Source of the DNA: an uncultured Collinsella sp.
GTDB taxonomy: Bacteria > Actinomycetota > Coriobacteriia > Coriobacteriales > Coriobacteriaceae
Assembly (NCBI GenBank): GCA_900541035.1
Contig: UQIN01000023.1
Span: 1-35,681 of the forward strand
Direction: 5' to 3'
DNA: 35,681 nt
In this document: positions 7,853 to 15,276 of the stretch, piece after piece
Layout: each line of letters starts with the position of its first letter
Position numbering within the stretch: position 1 is the stretch's first letter
The notes under the pieces: generated by a model
What the model saw: the letters and a program-made list of their open reading frames with translations, nothing else
The model's database searches: none
Told to the model about the DNA's origin: nothing
Translations under genes and position numbers: made by a program

Positions 7853-9742
7853 ATGAACGGAGTTTTGCTCATGGTTGTGGCCGCGGCGGTGCTCGCCTGC
7901 GGCTATCTGGGCTATGGCCGCTGGCTGGCCAACAAGTGGGGCGTTGACAAAGAGGCCCTCACGCCGGCCAAGCGCATGAAGGACGGCAAGAGCTTCTCGC
8001 CCGTCTCCGCCTTCACCGCGTTCTCGCACCAGTTCAGCTCGATCTGCGGTGCTGGCCCTGTCACGGGTACGATCGTCGCCATGGCCTTTGGCTGGCTGCC
8101 CGTCGTGCTCTGGGTCCTCGTCGGCGGCATCTTCTTTGGTGCCGTCCACGACTTTGGTGCCCTGTACGCTTCGATGAAGAACAACGGCAAGTCGCTCGCT
8201 CAGCTCATCGAGAAGTACATCGGCAAGACCGGCCGTCGCCTGTTCCTGCTGTTCTGCTGGCTGTTCTGCATCATCGTCATCGCCGCTTTCACCGACATGG
8301 TCTGCAAGACGTTCATGTTCACCCCGGCCGTTGACGCTTCTGGTGCTGCTACCGGTGCCATCGACTTCACCAAGTCCTATGCCGCCGGCTGCGCTGGTAC
8401 CATCTCCATCCTGTTCACCTTCGTCGCTATCGCCTTTGGTTGGGCCCAGAAGAAGTTCAACCTCACCGGCGCTGCCGAGTTCGTCACCGGTGTTGTCCTC
8501 ATGGTTCTCATGTTCGCCGTCGGTATGCAGTTCCCGGTCTACCTGGATAAGTTCCAGTGGTTCGCCGTCGTCATGGTCTACCTGGTCTTCGCTGGCGCTA
8601 TGCCCATCCAGATGCTCAAGACCCCGCGTGACTACCTCACTTCCATCATGATGATCGTCATGATCGTCTGCGCTGTCCTCGGCATCGTCGTCCTGGGCGT
8701 CAACGGTCAGGCTACGATGACCGCTCCGGTCTTCACCGGCTTCTCCACTGCCTCCGGCATGATGTTCCCGGTCCTGTTCGTCTCCGTCGCATGCGGTGCT
8801 CTCTCCGGTTTCCACAGCCTCGTTTCTTCCGGCACCTCTTCCAAGCAGGTCGAGAAGGAGCAGGACGCCGTCAAGGTCGGCTACGGCGCCATGATCGTCG
8901 AGTCCTTCGTCGGCATCCTTGCCATCATCGTCGCCGGCATCATGTTCTCCGACATGAACACCGCCGGTACCGGCGTCCTCAACGCCGGTGTCGCTTCCAC
9001 CCCGTTCCAGATCTTCGCCGCTGGCATCTCCCGCGGTATGCAGGCCTTCGGTGTTGACGGCACGCTCGCTACCGTCTTTATGACCATGAACGTTTCCGCT
9101 CTGGCTCTGACCTCGCTCGACGCCGTCGCCCGCATCGCCCGCACCTCGTTCTCCGAGTTCTTTGCCCAGACCAACGATGCCCTGGCCATCGAGTCCAAGA
9201 CCGGCTACATGAAGGTCCTCGGCAACCCCTGGTTCGCCACGGTCGTTACCCTGCTTCCCGGTCTCGCCCTCGCTTTTGGTGGCTATGCCAACATCTGGCC
9301 GCTCTTTGGTGCTTCCAACCAGCTGCTCGGCGGCATGACCATGATCACCCTCGCCGTGTTCTGCAAGTGCACCGGCCGCAAGGGCTGGATGCTCTACGTG
9401 CCCGTCGCCTTCCTGCTCTGCTGCACCTTCACCTCGCTGGTCCAGAGCGCCATGGGCTGCATGACCGCCGTCCAGGCCTACGGTTTCTTCGGTACCATCC
9501 CGGCTACTGCCACCACGGCCGCCGTCTCCGTCGCCGCCACCAAGGGCCTGCAGCTCGTCTTCGCCGTCCTGCTGATGGTCCTGGGTCTCATCGTCGCCGT
9601 CAACTGCCTCAAGGAGTTCTTCGGCAAGGAGGCTGGCTCCATGCCCGACGAGGAGCCCGAGTGGTCCGAGATGGGCAAGGCCGAGTACGGCCGCGCCGCT
9701 GCCGCCGAGGCTCCTGTCGACGCCGAGGCTGCCAAGGCCTAG
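7853..9742 (+). CDS. CstA-family transporter (carbon starvation protein A)
   Basis: A 629-residue integral membrane protein of the CstA family, whose studied members import peptides (CstA) or pyruvate (BtsT/YjiY). The N-terminal signature is visible, including FSHQFSSICGAGPVTG at about 57-72 and the GAVHDFGALY segment, followed by many hydrophobic helices. The last 30 or so residues are acidic and hydrophilic. GAGGAGGA precedes ATG 7853. Codons are strongly biased to C-ending forms, suggesting high expression. Expression is probably set by the operator, leader peptide and terminator just upstream. The substrate cannot be told from sequence; the Ile/Val leader hints at a link to amino acid or peptide supply. 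It is transcribed alone. Confidence 0.9.
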   Translation: MNGVLLMVVAAAVLACGYLGYGRWLANKWGVDKEALTPAKRMKDGKSFSPVSAFTAFSHQFSSICGAGPVTGTIVAMAFGWLPVVLWVLVGGIFFGAVHDFGALYASMKNNGKSLAQLIEKYIGKTGRRLFLLFCWLFCIIVIAAFTDMVCKTFMFTPAVDASGAATGAIDFTKSYAAGCAGTISILFTFVAIAFGWAQKKFNLTGAAEFVTGVVLMVLMFAVGMQFPVYLDKFQWFAVVMVYLVFAGAMPIQMLKTPRDYLTSIMMIVMIVCAVLGIVVLGVNGQATMTAPVFTGFSTASGMMFPVLFVSVACGALSGFHSLVSSGTSSKQVEKEQDAVKVGYGAMIVESFVGILAIIVAGIMFSDMNTAGTGVLNAGVASTPFQIFAAGISRGMQAFGVDGTLATVFMTMNVSALALTSLDAVARIARTSFSEFFAQTNDALAIESKTGYMKVLGNPWFATVVTLLPGLALAFGGYANIWPLFGASNQLLGGMTMITLAVFCKCTGRKGWMLYVPVAFLLCCTFTSLVQSAMGCMTAVQAYGFFGTIPATATTAAVSVAATKGLQLVFAVLLMVLGLIVAVNCLKEFFGKEAGSMPDEEPEWSEMGKAEYGRAAAAEAPVDAEAAKA

Positions 9743-9782
9743 TCAGCTTGATGGGCTAGCCGTTCCATCCATATGACTCGGA

Positions 9783-9820
9783 AAGACCGGGTCCGCAACG
9801 ACGCGGACTCGGTCTTTTTT
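9783..9820 (+). terminator. intrinsic terminator of cstA
   Basis: AAGACCGGGTCCGC and GCGGACTCGGTCTT form a stem with one mismatch and a short loop, followed by a run of T. It lies 40 nt after the cstA stop. Confidence 0.88.
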
Positions 9821-9883
9821 CATGCAAAAGCGGGCGACGCCCGAGTGTTCTCGCAGATGTTTTGCGTGGATAAGGGCGCGCGT

Positions 9884-9910
9884 TGTACCATATAAACGTA
9901 TATGTGTACA
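9884..9910. promoter_or_regulatory. imperfect palindrome upstream of the Toprim-protein gene
   Basis: TGTACCATAT (9884-9893) and ATATGTGTACA (9900-9910) are complementary apart from one bulged base. The site covers the likely -10 region and lies 15 nt before the GTG start, so it could be an operator. No -35 box at standard spacing is convincing; TTGCGT at 9862-9867 is a weak candidate. Confidence 0.4.
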
Positions 9911-9925
9911 TATGAAAGGGGCCCC

Positions 9926-12100
9926 GTGGCCAAGACGGTATATTCCGATAACCAAAATAATGTCGATGCCCTGGCTGAACGTCTGAGCAGCCAGACGTCG
10001 CTTTCTGCCGAGCGTGCCAAGCTGGTTGCCTACGACCTGCTCTGCCGCAAGGCGCTCAAGATTAAGTCGAGTGCGCTGGCGCAAATTTTCCGCTCCGTCG
10101 ATAAGGAATGTGACACCAAGGCGATGCGCGATGAACTTATCGCGGCAAATATCGTGACCAAGATCGAGGGTAGCGGCATTAACGGGCGCCCGGCGTTCTA
10201 TACCATCAATGCCGAGATCCGCGATGCCCAGGAGCAGCCTGCCGAGTCCGTCGAGGATTTTGTCGTCGAGGATTCCGCTGACGTGCCTGCTGTGGAAGAA
10301 ACTGCTCCGCGTGAGCATGTCGATACCGATGAGTTGCTCGATGAGAACGTCGTGCGTGCCTTTACGGCCAAGGCAGGACGCGGCGGTTTTGGCGGGGGTG
10401 GCAAGCGCGATGCGCAGCGCCGCGCCCAGCAGGAGCGCTTCCGTCGCGCCGTTGCTCAAAAGGGTGAGACGGATGCCGAGGCTGTTGAGACCGAGGTTGC
10501 TGCCGAGTCGCAGAAGCCCACGAAGGAGCAAAAGCCCGTGGAGGCCCAAGAGCCCAAGCGCCGTCGCGGTGCTCACTTTAAGGCTGCACAGCAGGATGCC
10601 GCGCGTGAGGTTGAAGAGTCTTCTGAGGTTGCAGACGATGTTGAGGAGTCTGCCAAGAAGGCTCCGGGTTCGTGTCGTCCTGGTCGCGGTTTTGCGGGAC
10701 GTGCATATCCCGTAAAGCGTCAGGAGAAGGGCGAGTCGGTTTCGACCACCCAGGACGAGAAGACCGTTGAGCCGGCGGCTCGCGAGCAGAAGCCTGTTGA
10801 ACCGCAGCTTGAGGTTGATGCCGAGGCCAAGGGCCAGCAGCCTACTGATGATCAGGCGGAGCAGGGCGCGTCGAGCAAGCCTCGCCGCCGTCGCCATCGT
10901 GGGGGCCGCAGTTCCCATGCCGAGACTGCAACCGAGAAGACCACGCCGCAGAACGAGGATGCGAAGGCCGAGGTTTCTTCGGGGCAGCCTAAGCGCCAGC
11001 CGGCGAAGGAGAGCAAGTCCGTTCGTCCGCAGAAGCAGGCGTCTATGCCGAAGCACGAGCGCAATTCCCAGGGCGATTCTAAGCGCAAGTCTCAGAAGAA
11101 GCCGGAGTCTGCCGCAGCAGATACTGCTGCCCAGCAGCCCAAGTCGTCCGTCCACGGCGAGGTCTCGGCGTTTGCCCTTGCCCGCGTTTTAGGCAGGCAG
11201 CTGCTCAAGGTTGTCCCTACGCCTACGGCGCTCTCTAAGATCAAGGAGCAGCAGACACAGATCGTAAAGGTCGAGGGCAAGGACGGCAAAAAGGCTCCGC
11301 AGCGCACTCAGCACAACGAGATGTCCAACCGCAAGATTGCCGAGGAGATTGCAATCATCCAGGCTTGGATCGAGCAGAACCGAGGTGCCGATACGCCGGT
11401 TGCTTCGCGTCGCCAGCGCGCCTACCAGATTTTTAACGATGAGAAGGCCTTTGACGGCAAGCACGGCGAGCGCCTAATTCGGCGTATGACCGAAAAGGGC
11501 ATCAGCATGCAGGCGATTAAGGTCGCCCCCAACCGCCCCGTGCACTTTACGGGTTTCTTTACGCTGGGCGCCGACAAGCCGTTCATTATGGTTGAGAACC
11601 TGGATACCTACGACGAGATCGTCAAGCTGCTGCGTGGCCGCAAGCACGCCAAGCTCTTTGGCATCAAGGTGGGCGGCGTGATTTTTGGCGGCGGATGCAA
11701 GGCGAGCGTCTCGCATGCCCTGGACGATTATCTGGCTGAGATCGGCTATCGTTTTAACTACGTCTACTACGTGGGCGATATCGACCGCGAGGGCGCGCGC
11801 ATCGTCGAGCAGGCTCGCAATGCCAATGTGGTTGAGATTCGCCTGCATGCCGGCATGTACCGCGCCATGCTCGCCGAGCACAAGCGTCGCGTGAAGGCCG
11901 GCGGCGAGTGCGAGCCCGCGGCTGCCAACCAGGGCGTGCCGCAGAACTTGGCGGCGACGATCAAGGATCTGCCCATGGTCACGCGTGTGCAGTTCCGCAA
12001 CGTGCTACGTGAAGGCGGGCGCATTCCGCAGGAGATTCTGATGACCGCCGACTATCGGGATGGCGACTCGGGAAGCTTCGACCGCATGCTGAACAACTAA
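9926..12100 (+). CDS. winged-helix / charged linker / JetD-like Toprim domain protein
   Basis: No whole-protein name is recognised for these 724 residues. Residues 10-97 look like a winged-helix domain. Residues 100-405 are a low-complexity, probably disordered linker rich in Glu, Lys, Gln and Arg, with basic patches such as KPRRRRHRGGR. Residues 465-712 resemble the C-terminal Toprim domain of Wadjet JetD (DUF2220) and the Toprim fold of topoisomerase VI subunit A: MVENLDTYDE (555-564) holds the candidate catalytic Glu557, and YVGDIDREGARI (615-626) the DxD pair Asp618 and Asp620. That suggests metal-dependent DNA cleavage. No jetA, jetB or jetC gene is present. GTG 9926 is chosen because GAAAGGGG precedes it; an upstream ATG at 9902 is possible. 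The gene stands alone. Confidence 0.7.
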   Translation: MAKTVYSDNQNNVDALAERLSSQTSLSAERAKLVAYDLLCRKALKIKSSALAQIFRSVDKECDTKAMRDELIAANIVTKIEGSGINGRPAFYTINAEIRDAQEQPAESVEDFVVEDSADVPAVEETAPREHVDTDELLDENVVRAFTAKAGRGGFGGGGKRDAQRRAQQERFRRAVAQKGETDAEAVETEVAAESQKPTKEQKPVEAQEPKRRRGAHFKAAQQDAAREVEESSEVADDVEESAKKAPGSCRPGRGFAGRAYPVKRQEKGESVSTTQDEKTVEPAAREQKPVEPQLEVDAEAKGQQPTDDQAEQGASSKPRRRRHRGGRSSHAETATEKTTPQNEDAKAEVSSGQPKRQPAKESKSVRPQKQASMPKHERNSQGDSKRKSQKKPESAAADTAAQQPKSSVHGEVSAFALARVLGRQLLKVVPTPTALSKIKEQQTQIVKVEGKDGKKAPQRTQHNEMSNRKIAEEIAIIQAWIEQNRGADTPVASRRQRAYQIFNDEKAFDGKHGERLIRRMTEKGISMQAIKVAPNRPVHFTGFFTLGADKPFIMVENLDTYDEIVKLLRGRKHAKLFGIKVGGVIFGGGCKASVSHALDDYLAEIGYRFNYVYYVGDIDREGARIVEQARNANVVEIRLHAGMYRAMLAEHKRRVKAGGECEPAAANQGVPQNLAATIKDLPMVTRVQFRNVLREGGRIPQEILMTADYRDGDSGSFDRMLNN

Positions 12101-12108
12101 ATTCCGCC

Positions 12109-12245
12109 GGCCCCGGGAGAGCGGGGACACCGGCTTAGGTTTCCTGCTCTACAGTCCTGCTCACGACGGAGGCCACATTAAGTGGCCTCCTGTTCGTGCG
12201 GAACTCGCGATAAACCTAAGCCGGTGTCCCCGCTCTCCCGGGGCC
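12109..12245 (+). repeat. long hairpin element, copy C (34-bp perfect arms)
   Basis: The arms 12109-12142 and 12212-12245 are perfect 34-bp inverted repeats around a 69-nt core (12143-12211). The core begins CCTGCTCTACAG and ends CTCGCGAT, as in copy A. The element starts 8 nt after the Toprim-protein stop codon and points the same way as that gene. Its inner hairpin (GGAGGCCAC with GTGGCCTCC) differs from copy A by a paired substitution, A-T to G-C. Confidence 0.9.
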
Positions 12246-12277
12246 TGTGGTTACTTGGTTGTTGCATGCGGCTCGCT

Positions 12278-12310
12278 TTTTGGAACTGAGCTGATGGACA
12301 CGTTCCAAAA
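12278..12310. repeat. short inverted repeat
   Basis: TTTTGGAAC (12278-12286) and GTTCCAAAA (12302-12310) are perfect 9-bp arms with a 15-nt loop. It may be a weak terminator for either strand or a protein-binding site. It lies in an 877-bp stretch (12101-12977) that has no convincing protein gene. Confidence 0.4.
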
Positions 12311-12348
12311 TTTCCCACAGTCGCTGTACAGGGTGTCTATAAAGAGCC

Positions 12349-12578
12349 GTGGCCAAAAAACATCAAATATGAGTACTGATACTCTTTTAGTAGCAGTAGT
12401 TTTGACCACATTTAAGGTGATTTGACGTGTCGATCGAGCAGATAAGCTGCCGTATCTCCTCAAGTGTTCATTAAAGGAAGACCTTGATGCGAATAAGTCT
12501 CATTAAGATCTTCTTTTATTAACGAAAATAATGTAGCTACAACGGTAACAGTACTCATATTTGCCGTATTTTGGCCAC
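12349..12578. mobile_element. MITE-like element with long imperfect terminal inverted repeats
   Basis: The ends 12349-12378 and 12549-12578 are inverted repeats matching at 27 of 30 positions, starting GTGGCCAAAA and ending TATGAGTACTG. Weaker complementarity continues inward for about 20 more bases. The 230-bp interior is AT-rich compared with its surroundings and has no credible gene. It includes a hairpin with a T-rich tail (12477-12489 with 12501-12513, then TTTTATT) that resembles an intrinsic terminator, so a small RNA is possible. I see no clear target-site duplication. A non-autonomous transposable element is the best guess. Confidence 0.5.
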
Positions 12579-12616
12579 AGTCCTTCGGAGAGTCCTCGAA
12601 AATAGTCCCGAGCCGG

Positions 12617-12665
12617 CACTTGGGGACGTTCCTATAATGTCGGCACTTAGGAACGTCCCCAAGTG
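12617..12665. repeat. 17-bp perfect inverted repeat (GGGGACGTTCC type)
   Basis: CACTTGGGGACGTTCCT (12617-12633) and its exact complement (12649-12665) flank a 15-nt loop. Each arm is preceded by a similar G-[CT]-CGGCACTT stretch. It looks like a REP-type repeat. It lies between the MITE-like element and the direct repeats near tRNA-Gln. Confidence 0.6.
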
Positions 12666-12671
12666 TCGACA

Positions 12672-12743
12672 CCGCGTCTGCCTGCGGCGGCCGCGCGCCG
12701 CTGCGTCGCTCCGCATCCTTGCGGGTTCGGATCCCTCCGCTTG
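12672..12743. repeat. direct repeat R1 with tRNA T-arm-like end
   Basis: R1 begins CCGCGTCTGCCTG and ends with GCGGGTTCGGATCCCTCCG and CTTG, which resembles the T-arm and acceptor region of a tRNA. It shares its two ends with R2 (12805-12926). It is not a complete tRNA and probably is not transcribed as one. Confidence 0.5.
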
Positions 12744-12789
12744 GCGGCGTTGGCTCGATTTGCTTGACGTGAGGGGCTCTTGGCTGGTG

Positions 12790-12805
12790 TGGGACGGAGG
12801 GATTC
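12790..12805. repeat. duplicate of the tRNA-Gln 3' end (possible attachment-site remnant)
   Basis: TGGGACGGAGGGATTC is identical to 12982-12997, the 3' end of the tRNA-Gln gene, in the same orientation and 192 bp away. Many integrases use tRNA 3' ends as attachment sites and leave such duplications. No integrase gene is present in the interval, so this would be a scar. Confidence 0.45.
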
Positions 12806-12926
12806 CGCGTCCGCCTGGTCGGCGGCCGCGCCCCCGCTGCGTCGCTTCGCTCCTTGCGTGCTGCGCTGGAAAACGCTTCGCGTTTCCTCAGCTCCGCACC
12901 CTTGCGGGTTCGAATTCCTCCGCTTG
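12805..12926. repeat. direct repeat R2, longer relative of R1
   Basis: R2 starts CCGCGTCCGCCTG and ends GCGGGTTCGAATTCCTCCG then CTTG, matching R1 at both ends. About 50 nt of extra sequence in the middle (around 12850-12893) contains a small inverted repeat of the type AAACGCTTCGCGTTT. The T-arm-like end is in the opposite orientation to the tRNA-Gln gene. Confidence 0.5.
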
Positions 12927-12931
12927 CCCAC

Positions 12932-12968
12932 AAGAAAGCGCCCTGGGCCGTTATGGGCTTAGGGCGCT
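12932..12968 (-). terminator. intrinsic terminator downstream of tRNA-Gln
   Basis: On the minus strand AGCGCCCT and AGGGCGCT form an 8-bp stem with a 16-nt loop, followed by TTCTTG. It lies 10 nt beyond the tRNA CCA end. Confidence 0.7.
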
Positions 12969-12977
12969 CAGTTTTAA

Positions 12978-13052
12978 TGGCTGGGACGGAGGGATTCGAA
13001 CCCCCAACAGCCGGCACCAAAAACCGGAGTTCTACCGTTGAACTACGTCCCA
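12978..13052 (-). tRNA. tRNA-Gln (anticodon TTG)
   Basis: Read on the minus strand it gives a full cloverleaf of 72 nt plus encoded CCA. The acceptor is TGGGACG paired with CGTCCCA, the D-arm is GTTC/GAAC, the anticodon stem is CCGGT/GCCGG with loop TTTTGGT, and the T-arm has loop TTCGAAT. The anticodon TTG reads CAA and CAG. It lies 38 nt downstream of the peptidoglycan-binding protein gene on the same strand and may share its transcript. Confidence 0.95.
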
Positions 13053-13090
13053 ATGTGTGGTGTTGCCCAAAAGCAACTCGTCTAGTTTAC

Positions 13091-13996
13091 CTAATCTGCG
13101 AGGGCATCGCAAACGCCGTCGAGTAGGCGTACGGCGAGCGTCTGCGCGTCGCTGGCCGTGAAGGTGCCGTTGTAGCGCGTCATGCCCGTGAGCTCAATGC
13201 GAATGCGAGCCGGCTTCTGCTGCGCGGCGACATTGGCGGTGCGGATGCGCTGGGCCAGGTTGTGGCACTCGGCGAGGGCAATCGTGGCGCGTGGCGCGGC
13301 GTCGGCGGGCAGCTCGTCGCTTGCGATCTCGAGCACCAGGTCAACGTTGGTTGGGACCTCGGAGTCGCAGAGCATCATGCCGCTATTGTCGGTCGTTGCC
13401 GTGGCGATATTCCACATGCGCGACGCAACACTGCGCGCGATGGGGTCCTCGCCGATAACGGCAATCTGGAAGCGCTCGAGCACGTTGGCGGCGCGAGCAA
13501 AACCGATGCGGGACTCGGCTTCGGTGACCGAGGGCTTGCCCTCCCACACATGGTGCAGGCGGTTGATGTAGGCGTAGGTGTCCTGGAAGGCCATGCCGTC
13601 GGCAAACAGGCCGACATTTTCCTGGAACTGCTGCAGGGCAGCCTCGGTATGCGGACCAAAGTAGCCGTCGTCTTCGCCACAGGCAAAGCCCAAAACGTTG
13701 AGAGCGCGCTGCAGAGCCTGCACATCGGCGCCATGGAAATTGGGCATGCGCAGATACAGGGTGCGGTCGCCCAGCTTATACGAGGCGTCGACCAGGGCAC
13801 TCCAACAGGGGATATCGACGGCATGACCGGCAGCAAGGCCGCTGTCGAGCCTGAAGGTACTGACGGCCTGCTCAGTGGTGGTGCCAAAGCGCTTGTCGAC
13901 AACCTCGGTGTCATCGATTGTATAGCCGAGCTGCAGAAGGCGGGACTGGACGTCCTCGACGGCTGCTCCCTGCATGCCCGTGGTAATAGGTTCCAT
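13091..13996 (-). CDS. peptidoglycan-binding domain protein with degenerate C-terminal domain
   Basis: Two peptidoglycan_binding_1 repeats are visible: residues about 6-62 (GMQGAAVEDVQSRLLQLGY) and about 86-132 (HGADVQALQRALNVLGF). Such repeats bind cell wall. The C-terminal 150 residues have the alternating hydrophobic pattern of an amidase_3-like fold (compare mycobacterial CwlM), but I cannot find the zinc-binding His and Glu set. A catalytically dead regulatory amidase domain is therefore only a guess. No signal peptide is seen, so it may act on the cytoplasmic side. The start is ATG 13996 with AAAGGGG upstream. A promoter at 14065-14094 fits. Confidence 0.75.
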   Translation of the reverse strand: MEPITTGMQGAAVEDVQSRLLQLGYTIDDTEVVDKRFGTTTEQAVSTFRLDSGLAAGHAVDIPCWSALVDASYKLGDRTLYLRMPNFHGADVQALQRALNVLGFACGEDDGYFGPHTEAALQQFQENVGLFADGMAFQDTYAYINRLHHVWEGKPSVTEAESRIGFARAANVLERFQIAVIGEDPIARSVASRMWNIATATTDNSGMMLCDSEVPTNVDLVLEIASDELPADAAPRATIALAECHNLAQRIRTANVAAQQKPARIRIELTGMTRYNGTFTASDAQTLAVRLLDGVCDALAD

Positions 13997-14064
13997 GAAC
14001 GAACCCCTTTCGGCGTACCATTCGTACTATTTTGAGCGTGTGTCGGATAGACAACGCGAGACAA

Positions 14065-14094
14065 TTTATAAACATGCACTCAATAGTGTAGCAA
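14065..14094 (-). promoter_or_regulatory. candidate promoter of the peptidoglycan-binding protein gene
   Basis: On the minus strand TTGCTA (14089-14094) and TATAAA (14065-14070) are 18 bp apart and lie about 70 nt before the start codon. Confidence 0.45.
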
Positions 14095-14135
14095 CTTGTA
14101 CCCAAACTCGCTGCCCACAGGTTTTATGACCCCCG

Positions 14136-15161
14136 CTAGTTAAGGCGCTCCACAAAGAAATCTGCCATTGAGAGGAAGAGCTCGCGCGCATGTGGGTCGA
14201 GCTCGACGCCTTCGATAGCGGCCTTGGCCTTGGCGGTCAGGTCGAGCGCATAGTTGTGGGCGAAATCGACAGAGCCGGTCTGCTGGAAGATCTCCACGGC
14301 GCGCGCGAGCTGCGCAGGGTCCTCGGTGCCCGAGGAAAGGATTGCCTCGACCTCGTCGTGATAGCGCTCATCAGAGAGGGCGTGTACGGCGACGAGCGTA
14401 CGCTTGCCCTCGGTGATGTCGGTACGGAAGTCCTTATTGGCGGCTTCCTTGGTGCCGACCAGGTTGAGCAGGTCGTCTTGAATCTGGAAGGCAAGGCCCG
14501 TGTGCAGCCCAAAGGCGCGCAGTGCCTCAATCTGCTCTTCGCTGCCGCCGCCGATAATGGCTCCGGCGGCAAGCGGCGTCGCTCCGCTGTAGTACGCGGT
14601 CTTGTGCGTCGCCATGTCCAGATAATCGTCGACCGAAATGTCAAAGCGCCCGTCGCGGACCCAGCCCAGGTCGAGCGCCTGGCCCTCGATGGTACGGACG
14701 ATCATCTCGGTAAGCTCGTGGAGCACGCGAAGCTTCACGTCTGCGTTGAGTGTGGGGTCGTCGAGAACCGTCTTGGTGACCATGGTGAGCGCCAGGTCAC
14801 CGCAGTTGATGGCAAGACCGGTGCCCTCGGTAAGGTGCATGCAGGGCTTGCCGCGACGAATCTGCCCGTTGTCGGCGATGTCGTCGTGGATGAGTGCGCC
14901 CGACTGAAAGTGCTCGATGGCCGCCGCGGCGCTGCGGGCGCTCTCAAAGCTGCCGCCTACCGCGGTGGCGGCGAGCATGCAGATGAGCGGGCGGTGGCGC
15001 TTGCCGGCGTTGGCCGTAAATGCCGAGAGCGGGGTATACAGGTAGCGCTCGATATCGGCGGAAGTCGCCTGTCCGTCAAAGAACGTGGCCAGATAGTCGT
15101 TAATCTGGTCAAAGTGCTGGGCTAAAAAGCTGGTAAACGGACTGGACACGGGTTCTCGCAT
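14136..15161 (-). CDS. trans-isoprenyl diphosphate synthase (polyprenyl synthetase family)
   Basis: These enzymes condense isopentenyl diphosphate with an allylic diphosphate to give longer prenyl chains for quinones or cell-wall lipid carriers. Seen are the GKRHRP substrate site (53-58), the first aspartate-rich motif DDIAD (93-97) and the second motif QIQDDLLN (226-233). The second motif ends in Asn instead of the usual Asp, a substitution to note. The protein has 341 residues from ATG 15161, where AGAAAG lies just upstream; a second ATG 18 nt further up is possible. Chain length cannot be read reliably from sequence. It follows the PTS-HAD gene on the same strand after 115 bp. Confidence 0.88.
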   Translation of the reverse strand: MREPVSSPFTSFLAQHFDQINDYLATFFDGQATSADIERYLYTPLSAFTANAGKRHRPLICMLAATAVGGSFESARSAAAAIEHFQSGALIHDDIADNGQIRRGKPCMHLTEGTGLAINCGDLALTMVTKTVLDDPTLNADVKLRVLHELTEMIVRTIEGQALDLGWVRDGRFDISVDDYLDMATHKTAYYSGATPLAAGAIIGGGSEEQIEALRAFGLHTGLAFQIQDDLLNLVGTKEAANKDFRTDITEGKRTLVAVHALSDERYHDEVEAILSSGTEDPAQLARAVEIFQQTGSVDFAHNYALDLTAKAKAAIEGVELDPHARELFLSMADFFVERLN

Positions 15162-15276
15162 TCTTTCTAAAGGTTGCATCGATGTAGTGTGCAGGCAACA
15201 TATTGCCACATTGTGCCTGCCTGCGTGGCAGGTTTGGGGATTTAAGGCAACGGCGCATGTCGGACGAGTTTCGTAG

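Noticed and set aside
7694..8815. Long minus-strand frame opposite cstA
   Set aside because: It is a mirror of the strongly biased codon usage of cstA, with Asp/Glu/His-rich low-complexity sequence and no ribosome site. The same reasoning removes long frames opposite glgP, malQ, xfp and the sugar-binding protein.
9743..11155. 470-residue Leu/Arg-rich minus-strand frame opposite the Toprim-protein gene
   Set aside because: Its composition is what the charged linker codons give when read backwards, and it crosses the cstA terminator.
9926..12100. Wadjet plasmid-defence operon
   Set aside because: Only a JetD-like Toprim domain is seen. No SMC-like JetC, JetA or JetB is encoded within the neighbouring kilobases, so calling a defence system would go beyond the evidence.
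12349..12578. Insertion sequence with transposase
   Set aside because: The interval is only 230 bp and contains no reading frame resembling a transposase, so at most it is a non-autonomous element.
12460..13053. Long minus-strand open frame across the tRNA-Gln gene and the R1/R2 repeats
   Set aside because: It encodes the repeated pattern GGIRTRK, which arises from translating tRNA T-arm-like sequence. It overlaps a clear tRNA and has no ribosome site.
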